From a virus: a stretch of 28,739 bases of DNA. The notes beneath the pieces are model-generated. The model searched no databases, was not told the origin of the DNA, and saw nothing but the letters and a program-made list of their open reading frames with translations. The translations under genes and the position numbers were made by a program. Each line of letters begins with the position of its first letter. Within the stretch, counting starts at the first letter, position 1. The stretch is taken from the IMG/VR virus record IMGVR_UViG_3300032561_000099, positions 1 through 28,739 of that record; one strand, 5' to 3'. Of this stretch, positions 8,390 through 14,378 are shown piece after piece.

Positions 8390-8719
8390 TTAACAGTTAC
8401 AAGCACAATTACAATTATAACAGGCCAGCTTGATAAGATTGCTATTCCATTCAAGCCCCCAACTACCGCTGGTCAAGTGACCTATACCGCCACGACCACT
8501 GCCACAGGCATTAATGGCTCCGTTGGGATTGTCGTAATATCCTGGGCTACCTTGTTGTATATTAGCAATAGTTATAAAATTGCCGTAGTTACCTAGGTCA
8601 TTGGTAAATTGGCTTAACTGTGTTGGTTTATTGGTTAAATTAGTCCAAGGGACGATGGCACTGCTCATCGTAGTCCCGTCACCAAATGTAATACTGCCAT
8701 TGCCTAATATTTCTGACAT
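8390..8719 (-). CDS. Small Cys-Asn-tailed protein 1, candidate modified peptide precursor
   Basis: The protein has 109 residues. Residues 4-16 (ILGNGSITFGDGT) and 28-46 (NLTNKPTQLSQFTNDLGNY) are shared with the two neighbouring genes. The middle is variable and Gly/Asn-rich (NPNGAINACGSGRGG). The C-terminus is CYNCNCACNC (100-109), so C100, C103, C105, C107 and C109, plus one more at C72. A conserved leader-like half followed by a short Cys-rich end is what RiPP precursors look like. The motif KPTxLSxFTND is also seen in fibre proteins, so this may be a miniature tail-fibre-type protein whose tip is modified. It is the last of three tandem paralogs; the gap to the next is 8 nt and contains GGATAG as a weak ribosome binding site. 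Confidence 0.75.
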   Translation of the reverse strand: MSEILGNGSITFGDGTTMSSAIVPWTNLTNKPTQLSQFTNDLGNYGNFITIANIQQGSPGYYDNPNGAINACGSGRGGIGHLTSGSWGLEWNSNLIKLACYNCNCACNC

Positions 8720-9027
8720 GCTCTATCCTAACAGTTACAATTACAATTACAGTTACTGGCTGTTATCTGTAATTGACTTCCGTTCCAATATAAAAATCTT
8801 GGGCCATACTCACCACCTCCAGCATTGCCTGACTTTGTAGCACTGAAATAAGTGCTGTCAAAGAACCCACCATAGTTACCTAGATTATTAGTAAAACTGC
8901 TGAGGTTCGTTGGCACTCCACTTACATTAGCCAGCTGGATCTGTGAACTGTGTAAGCTAGTTCCATCTCCAAAAGTTACTATCCCATTACCTAATGTAGT
9001 TGACATTATTGTTCCTAACAGTTACAA
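8391..9027 (-). repeat. Repeated 3' ends of the three Cys-Asn genes
   Basis: The 12-mer TAACAGTTACAA (plus-strand reading) occurs at 8391-8402, 8729-8740 and 9016-9027, in each case covering the stop and the last Cys-Asn codons. Two of the three copies extend further through GCACAATTACAATTA. Every Cys in the tails uses TGT, while Asn uses both AAC and AAT. This is a dispersed coding repeat of tandem paralogs, not a mobile element. Confidence 0.8.
8728..9006 (-). CDS. Small Cys-Asn-tailed protein 2, candidate modified peptide precursor
   Basis: The protein has 92 residues. The N-terminal half (TLGNGIVTFGDGT at 4-16, and VPTNLSSFTNNLGNYG at 31-46) is nearly that of the third paralog. The middle differs (STYFSATKSGNAGGGEYGPR). 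The tail is NCNCNCNC (85-92), a perfect alternation with cysteines at 86, 88, 90 and 92; there are no other cysteines in the protein. In an extended strand all four Cys would point to one face and all Asn to the other. It lies in tandem with 8-nt gaps on both sides and is co-directional with the rSAM/SPASM gene. A thioether-forming or Asn-modifying step is an inference; disulphides or metal binding at a fibre tip are alternatives. Confidence 0.78.
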   Translation of the reverse strand: MSTTLGNGIVTFGDGTSLHSSQIQLANVSGVPTNLSSFTNNLGNYGGFFDSTYFSATKSGNAGGGEYGPRFLYWNGSQLQITASNCNCNCNC

Positions 9028-9302
9028 GCACAATTACAATTACAGTTATCTTGATTTAGAGTTAGCGTAGCACTAGAACCTGTGCCTACTACTGTCAACC
9101 ATAAATCTGCATACGCACCCGTGCTGACTGGGGTCGTGTTGATAGTTGCTCCAGTCACCCAACTACCATAATTACCTAAATCATTGGTAAATTGACTGAG
9201 ATTGGTTTTAGGGTTAGTGATATTACCATAAGCGATATTAGCGGATCCCAGCCGGGTTCCGTCTCCAAATGTTACTATACCGTTGCCTATCGTTGTTGCC
9301 AT
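9015..9302 (-). CDS. Small Cys-Asn-tailed protein 3, candidate modified peptide precursor
   Basis: The protein has 95 residues and is the first of the three tandem paralogs to be translated. Conserved blocks are TIGNGIVTFGDGT (4-16) and NPKTNLSQFTNDLGNYG (30-46). The middle (49-80) is different again and Thr/Gly/Ala-rich. The tail is NCNCNCACNC (86-95), with cysteines at 87, 89, 91, 93 and 95. The ATG at 9302 is preceded by AGGAG with good spacing, the strongest ribosome binding site of the three. The 23-nt gap to the upstream oxygenase gene also holds an AATAAATA box. The pattern of constant first half, variable middle and constant Cys-Asn end suggests repeated duplication followed by divergence of the centre. 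Confidence 0.78.
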   Translation of the reverse strand: MATTIGNGIVTFGDGTRLGSANIAYGNITNPKTNLSQFTNDLGNYGSWVTGATINTTPVSTGAYADLWLTVVGTGSSATLTLNQDNCNCNCACNC

Positions 9303-9317
9303 TTCAGTCTCCTACCT

Positions 9318-9325
9318 TATTTATT
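9318..9325 (-). promoter_or_regulatory. Possible late promoter box (AATAAATA) before the Cys-Asn genes
   Basis: The minus strand reads AATAAATA, one base off TATAAATA, 16 nt before the ATG at 9302. Initiation would fall around 9312, inside the AGGAG site, which would leave almost no leader. It could give the peptide-rSAM genes extra expression, but the match may be chance in AT-rich DNA. Confidence 0.3.
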
Positions 9326-9886
9326 TTAAGCTAGGTCCAGGTTGATAACACAGCGAACATTGTTTTTTGGTTGTTCTGCTGTGTGGTACAAGCCGCCATC
9401 AAATAACACAGCACGCCCTTGTTTAGGTGTGACACGTGCTATGATAGTATGATCTTCAACCTCAAAACTATCACAGTGGGTGCTGTCAGTTAACAGTGTA
9501 TCTCCATCTGAATCTATAACATAATACAGCACTACTAAATGTGTAGTCTGTGTATCAATGTGTAAAGGATCAATACCTGCGGTTAAAAATGTTTCACTTA
9601 ATGGTAGTTGTAAGAATGCGCGAGCTTGTAGGATATTTTTGTATTGTATACCTGCTGTTATTGCACCAGTGTAGGCTAATGTTGCTATGTCTGATGCTAT
9701 ATTATCATTTGGATTGAACAAGTAGCTAAATCCAGGATTCCTACGATCCATCGGAGCATCAGCATCATATGTCACGTCTACATTGTAGTACCAGGCAAAT
9801 TTTGATCCCAGCAGTGTTGACTTTATTTGTTCTTGTAATGATAAAGGTATGAAATTGTCTATGACTTTGAATTGATCAAAAGTCAT
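9326..9886 (-). CDS. 2-oxoglutarate/Fe(II)-dependent oxygenase
   Basis: The protein has 186 residues from the chosen start. The N-terminus TFDQFKVIDNFIP is typical of phage 2OG oxygenases. The triad is complete: PLHIDTQ (H109 and D111), the distal His in GGLYHTAEQP (H168), and R178 in NNVRCVINLDL. A frame-extending ATG exists at 9916, but it would overlap the S74 gene by 29 nt. The ATG at 9886 has GGTGG 5 nt upstream, lying across the S74 stop, so it is preferred. The gene directly precedes the three Cys-Asn genes and follows the S74 fibre gene. Its substrate could be the fibre, the Cys-Asn tails (for example Asn hydroxylation), or something unrelated; the sequence does not decide. Confidence 0.75.
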   Translation of the reverse strand: MTFDQFKVIDNFIPLSLQEQIKSTLLGSKFAWYYNVDVTYDADAPMDRRNPGFSYLFNPNDNIASDIATLAYTGAITAGIQYKNILQARAFLQLPLSETFLTAGIDPLHIDTQTTHLVVLYYVIDSDGDTLLTDSTHCDSFEVEDHTIIARVTPKQGRAVLFDGGLYHTAEQPKNNVRCVINLDLA

Positions 9887-9887
9887 T

Positions 9888-10700
9888 TTATCCACCAAGC
9901 TGTTTTTTAATAGCATTAACTTCTTGATGTAATTCTTTGATCGCTTGAATTAACAATGGTGCTAGTCTTTCATAACGCACTGTTAAATATCGCTCATCAA
10001 TTGGAGCTTGTGTTACCACTTCTGGTAACACAGCTTGTATTTCCTGCGCACTTACACCAACTTCACGTGTTTTAGAAAACCCTAAACTTAATGCTAGATC
10101 GTTAGCTTCATGATAGAATCCACTGATTTGATCTACTTTGTCTAGGGCATTTTCAATATTACCTAAACGTGTTTTTAGTCGTTCATCTGAGTAGTATGAT
10201 GTGATAGCATTAGTAGCACGTATTTCACCTTGGGTCTGTGAGGGAGTGGTTCCTACACCCAATGAATATATTTGTATATTAGCTAATGTGGTGATATTAG
10301 GTTGATTACCTTGTAATTGGGTACCTACAAAATAAGTAGCATTCACATTACCAGCTGTGATATTACCTGTAATGGTTGCTGACGTTGAAATTAAATTACT
10401 AAACGTAGCAGTGTTAGAATTTATACTACCTCCAGTACTGTTGATGTTACCTGTGATGTTACCAAACAGAGATCCTGCCACATACAAATTGCCACCTATG
10501 CCTGCACCACCTGTGACTATCAGTGCCCCTGATGTTGAAGATATAGAGATAGCATTTGATGTTAATGTCATGCTATTAGCAGTGAGATTAGCACCTGTGG
10601 TGCTGGCTCTCAACCAAGCAGTCTTAGCACTGTTATAGGTATAGGTAATACCATTTACTGTTGCTACATTACCATTGAGTGGATTAAGTGGAAATCCCAT
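9888..10700 (-). CDS. Fibre protein with C-terminal peptidase S74 chaperone domain
   Basis: The protein has 270 residues. An N-terminal domain (PLNGNVATVNGITYTYN...TAWLRA) and a GALIVTGGAGIGGNLYVAG fibre unit (58-76) lead to a short stalk. The S74 intramolecular chaperone domain starts near residue 169: S171-D-E-R-L-K176, then GFYHEAND, GVSAQEIQAVLPEVV (215-229) and YLTVRYERLAPLLIQAIKEL (238-257), ending in a helix. In this family the Ser of SDERLK and the nearby Lys perform self-cleavage after the domain has trimerised the preceding beta-helical fibre, so release of about 100 residues is expected. The start ATG shares one base with the stop of the upstream gene. The protein is short for an S74 fibre and may be an adaptor or a tip. 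Confidence 0.85.
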   Translation of the reverse strand: MGFPLNPLNGNVATVNGITYTYNSAKTAWLRASTTGANLTANSMTLTSNAISISSTSGALIVTGGAGIGGNLYVAGSLFGNITGNINSTGGSINSNTATFSNLISTSATITGNITAGNVNATYFVGTQLQGNQPNITTLANIQIYSLGVGTTPSQTQGEIRATNAITSYYSDERLKTRLGNIENALDKVDQISGFYHEANDLALSLGFSKTREVGVSAQEIQAVLPEVVTQAPIDERYLTVRYERLAPLLIQAIKELHQEVNAIKKQLGG

Positions 10701-11665
10701 TAGTCTCTCCCTACTGCAACTTCAATAGTCGCTATTTGATCGTCAATGATCGTTTCTAAACTCTTACCTATAACGCATCCTGGTTTCCATAAAGTAGGAT
10801 CTAATCGCTGTGCCACTCCTGGAATGTCGCTGGTAACTACCAGTTCACCTTTGCAAATTGGGCCTTTTACAGAACAATGTACTCGTCCTTGTAGTGCTAC
10901 TGCTGCGCCTGCAGATGCTGTATTCATTAAATAAGCTGGATTAGTAGATACTACACCTGCTACCGCTGAGTCGTGATTAGCTGTGCTGATAGTGACCTCA
11001 GCCGGGCCTCCAAAAACCACTACAGTACCAGATGGATATGGTTTATCGCCAGAGTAAATTTCAGCTAAGTCAGCGTATTGTGCAGTTGTGGCTTTGGCAA
11101 ATACAGTATTAAATGTTGTGCCCACTGAACCAATATTTCCAACTCCGCTTGTGCCACTGTTGATGATGGCTGTTGGATTATTACTATTGATAGTAAGGCT
11201 ACCAACTGTTAATCCGTTGGTGATTGTACCATTGCCTGTAATGCTGAGGGTGGTGCCTAATATAGTGGCTACATTGGTATTCATAGCCACTGATGATACA
11301 TCTACCCAAACGTTACTGGTACCAGTATTCTCATATTGGAATAAGATATCAGTACTGATATCATACCATTGATCACCTACTGCGGCTGATGCAGGTACAG
11401 TATTGCTGACATATTGATTAATACCTCCAGCTTGTACTGCACCTGCGATGACTGTACCTGTGACTGTGATGTTTGATAAAGTTATATTACTGGACCAAAT
11501 ACGTTGTCCATAGATATTTGTTGTTAATACATTACCATTACCACTGTAGCCAAGGTTAGGCTCTGCTTGGCTAAGTCCTAGATATGTGTAACGATCAGAT
11601 GTAACGCTAGTTGGCGCAACTACCGGAACACGACCGCTGACTAAATGGGTAGTAACTATTGCCAT
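10700..11665 (-). CDS. Tail-fibre-type virion protein with ADLAE/GRV C-terminal domain
   Basis: The protein has 321 residues. The N-terminal half is stalk-like, with ITVTGTVIAG and AVGDQWYDISTDILFQY, a variant of the short G-x-x-W-x-x-x-x-x-x-x-x-Y module found in the neighbouring proteins. From about residue 195 comes a compact C-terminal domain: ADLAEIYSGDKPYPSGTVVVF, AGVVSTNPAYLMN, VALQGRVHCSVKGPICKGELV and SDIPGVAQ. This domain is often found next to S74 domains in bacterial and phage tail-fibre proteins. No enzymatic motif is evident. It is coupled at both ends: 1 nt overlap with the S74 gene downstream and 1 nt gap after the upstream gene. It probably belongs to the same distal tail structure. 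Confidence 0.7.
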   Translation of the reverse strand: MAIVTTHLVSGRVPVVAPTSVTSDRYTYLGLSQAEPNLGYSGNGNVLTTNIYGQRIWSSNITLSNITVTGTVIAGAVQAGGINQYVSNTVPASAAVGDQWYDISTDILFQYENTGTSNVWVDVSSVAMNTNVATILGTTLSITGNGTITNGLTVGSLTINSNNPTAIINSGTSGVGNIGSVGTTFNTVFAKATTAQYADLAEIYSGDKPYPSGTVVVFGGPAEVTISTANHDSAVAGVVSTNPAYLMNTASAGAAVALQGRVHCSVKGPICKGELVVTSDIPGVAQRLDPTLWKPGCVIGKSLETIIDDQIATIEVAVGRD

Positions 11666-11666
11666 A

Positions 11667-11999
11667 TTATGATGTGCTGGTCTCTAGAATGCTTAATAGT
11701 AATTGTGCACCAGTATTAACGTTGGCACTGAATTGTAGACTGTCACCATAGATCATAACCAATCTACCTGTCAGCATACTCACAGCGTCATTGACTGGCA
11801 CCGGATAATTTTGTAATAGTGCTGTAGGGGTACCTGATCTTAAATGATACCCACTGGTCGCTATGGCATTATTACTAATATTACTAATTTGGCATAGCAA
11901 TATCACCGATGAATATCCAACAGGTGTACTGTAAACTGAAGCTATGTTAGCTGTCAGATTAGCTGTCACTGTGGTAAAATTATTGATTGCAGCTGCCAT
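11667..11999 (-). CDS. Small conserved virion structural protein
   Basis: The protein has 110 residues. The pattern is an initial TTVTANLTANIASVYSTPVGYSSVILLCQISN, then LVMIYGDSLQFSANVN, ending LLLSILET. This is the small beta-sandwich type seen repeatedly in T4-like cyanophage structural clusters (a YxxPxGxxxVxxxCxxxN opening and a GDxLxxxAN middle). The protein at 17786-18097 looks like a relative with the same layout. I infer a tail or fibre accessory role; no catalytic feature is seen. The start ATG at 11999 has AAGGA upstream within a 30-nt AT-rich gap. Confidence 0.6.
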   Translation of the reverse strand: MAAAINNFTTVTANLTANIASVYSTPVGYSSVILLCQISNISNNAIATSGYHLRSGTPTALLQNYPVPVNDAVSMLTGRLVMIYGDSLQFSANVNTGAQLLLSILETSTS

Positions 12000-12029
12000 A
12001 TTTTATTTCCTTATTAATTACTTATTTTA

Positions 12030-14378
12030 TTATGTTTCCAACGCTAAAATGTATGGTGTCATTAATGCAAATAAACTCTTACTAAATGCCGCACCGCTGA
12101 TCGTACCTGTTGCCTGATTAATAACTAAATTAGGTCCAATCCAAAATTGTCCTTTTTCATCTGTGGCTGTATAGGTTACACTGCCACCTCCTGTGGTAAT
12201 AACATTTAGATTAGCATTTGGTATGCCACCATATTGTGGTAGTGCGTTGGCTGCGATAATACCTGCACCTACATATTCAAATGTATGTGCGCTGGCTACT
12301 ACTTCACTGCGATTATAAAATGCAATGTTAGTGTTAGGTGCTAGATTGCCTAAATATGTTTGTTGAATTGTGATAGTGTAAGTAGTAGCATCTACTTTAT
12401 TAATCTTGTCAATGCTATAATAAGCCGGATCACCGTTGATGATCATCACTGTGTTGACATGTGGTTGGGCTATAGGATTTTTTATTGTAAACGAACCAAA
12501 AGTGCTATATCCGTATGAGTTGCCGTAACTTTGCAGTGTTCCATATCCATCAGCACGCAGTCCAATATTACCAATACTGTTATCTGATCCGTTTAAGGTA
12601 CAGAAGCTACCTGAATCACTCCAAATACCAACATTAGCGCCAATAGTGTAAATATTAACTAACTGTGCATAAGCACCATTGCTTAATCGCACACCAACAC
12701 CGCCTTGGTTGATAATAGTAAAGAACCCTACAATCATTGCTTTGGTACTGATACTGCTGGTGTTGTTACCGTCAACATAAACTGCGGTGCCTGTTGTGGT
12801 ACTAGATGTTACGTTTTGTATATAAGGACTAACAAATACATTTTGGCTACTGGTCGCTGAACTATAACTAAATCCGTTGGCTAGATAGTTTTTAATTGTA
12901 ATACCCCAAACGTAAGTGCCATTAGTCATGTAGAATAAATCAGCATTAGGTGTGTTTGGTATGACTGTAATATTACGTATGTTATCACCCATCAATGCTA
13001 CGTTTTGTGGGATAGTTATTGGATTGTTTTCGTAATATATTCCGGGAGCGACGTGTACACTGACTCCAGCGGTTGAGGATATATTTGCCGCCACTGCCAT
13101 CGCTGCATTGATCGTTAATAATGGCGCATTAATAGTGCCATCGTAGCTATCACTGCCATTTTTTCCTACATAAATTACGTTGGCTGACGTTGGAATATGA
13201 GTAACACCAGTTTGTAGTGTTCCAGAAGTGATATTTCCAACCACTTGTAGTACACCTTCAACATTTAGTGATGTGGCATTTACAGTAACATTGGCTGTGT
13301 CTAAGACTACTGTGGTATTACCAAACTGTAGTGAACTTGAAGTAATTACAGATTCACCTTGGATCAAGTGGCGAACTTCAACTGTATCTGAAACTAAAGG
13401 AATTTCAGCAAATGTTATACTAGTGCCAGATACAGTATATGCAGTAAATGGTTGTTGTAAAGTACCATTGATGCTGACTAGCACGCCTTCTGTGGTTCCA
13501 CTGGTACTTAAAGTGAAAGTATTGCCAGTACCATTTGGGTTGATGATTTCTGAAATGATCGTAGCAGTACCAGGTATGAGCCAGGCATTACCAGTCCAAA
13601 ACTCAATATCTGATGCATCAGTATTATATCGCAAATACCCAGTAGTTGGATTTGCTGGTCGTTGGAAATTATTACCAAAAGGAATACCTACTGCATTACT
13701 ACCAGATATCTGTACTATGCCAGTGCCTGTAGCTGTTAGGTAAATGTTAGCATTGGTTGTGGCTGTAGATATTGTTGTATTATTAATTGTAAGATTGCCT
13801 AATACAGCGGAAGTGTTTGATAACCCAAATGCACCTGAATAAACACCACCGCTGATGTAGACAGCGTTACCAGCAAAGCTGATAGGGCTGGCACCACTGT
13901 ATGGTGTGTTGTTGCTGTTGAAGTTTAAGATACCCGCTTTGTAGTCAAAGAACCATTCATCATTATTACCTGAACCTGTGGCAAATACCTGTGTGCCTTT
14001 GGTAGTGACGTTGGCAGCTTGTCCTGCTGGCGCGATATAAACCTTTACCTGATATGTTGATCCAAACTCTGGTGGAATCCAGTTAGTAACTCCCGTGACC
14101 CAGGTTAGCTGTGGAGTAGGAATACCTGCGTCATTGGTACACTGTATTGGGAACGTAGTAGGATATACTGTAACCACACTGCTATTACTTGCTGGCAATA
14201 CCGCAGGAATCGTTCCTGACTGTTGCCACATAGTATCAGCACGAATTAACAATGGACTAGCATAGGGTTCTTGTGTGGCGTCAATGTTGCCAGCTATGTC
14301 AGTCTTGGCGACCCCATAACCTAACTTTTTCCAAAGGTAGTCAATTTTTTGATTATCTGGTGAATTCTGTATTGCCAT
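12030..14378 (-). CDS. Virion protein with pectate-lyase-like beta-helix
   Basis: The protein has 782 residues. Modules in order: an N-terminal region starting NSPDNQKIDYLWKKLGYGVAKTD; a GYLRYNTDASDIEFWTGNAW unit (247-266); an adhesin-like unit with VSINGTLQQP...YTVSGTSITFAEIP (301-327); then a right-handed beta-helix of about residues 400-625, opening YVGKNGSDSYDG (403-414) and continuing TINAAM, VHVAPGIYYENNP, ALMGDNI and many VGVRLSNGAYAQLVNIYT-type coils. Such helices form adhesin or depolymerase shafts, and the xGxDxxDGTxxxP opening is common in phage pectin-lyase-fold proteins. I see no clear catalytic residues, so polysaccharide cleavage is not claimed. The stop of the upstream 980-residue gene shares a base with its ATG. 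Confidence 0.78.
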   Translation of the reverse strand: MAIQNSPDNQKIDYLWKKLGYGVAKTDIAGNIDATQEPYASPLLIRADTMWQQSGTIPAVLPASNSSVVTVYPTTFPIQCTNDAGIPTPQLTWVTGVTNWIPPEFGSTYQVKVYIAPAGQAANVTTKGTQVFATGSGNNDEWFFDYKAGILNFNSNNTPYSGASPISFAGNAVYISGGVYSGAFGLSNTSAVLGNLTINNTTISTATTNANIYLTATGTGIVQISGSNAVGIPFGNNFQRPANPTTGYLRYNTDASDIEFWTGNAWLIPGTATIISEIINPNGTGNTFTLSTSGTTEGVLVSINGTLQQPFTAYTVSGTSITFAEIPLVSDTVEVRHLIQGESVITSSSLQFGNTTVVLDTANVTVNATSLNVEGVLQVVGNITSGTLQTGVTHIPTSANVIYVGKNGSDSYDGTINAPLLTINAAMAVAANISSTAGVSVHVAPGIYYENNPITIPQNVALMGDNIRNITVIPNTPNADLFYMTNGTYVWGITIKNYLANGFSYSSATSSQNVFVSPYIQNVTSSTTTGTAVYVDGNNTSSISTKAMIVGFFTIINQGGVGVRLSNGAYAQLVNIYTIGANVGIWSDSGSFCTLNGSDNSIGNIGLRADGYGTLQSYGNSYGYSTFGSFTIKNPIAQPHVNTVMIINGDPAYYSIDKINKVDATTYTITIQQTYLGNLAPNTNIAFYNRSEVVASAHTFEYVGAGIIAANALPQYGGIPNANLNVITTGGGSVTYTATDEKGQFWIGPNLVINQATGTISGAAFSKSLFALMTPYILALET

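Noticed and set aside
8390-9302. The Cys-Asn proteins as metallothioneins or as simple slippage products
   Set aside because: Cysteines are confined almost entirely to the last ten residues after a long conserved non-Cys part, and Asn codons alternate between AAC and AAT, so pure repeat slippage does not explain the tails. Metal binding at the tip remains an alternative and is listed above.
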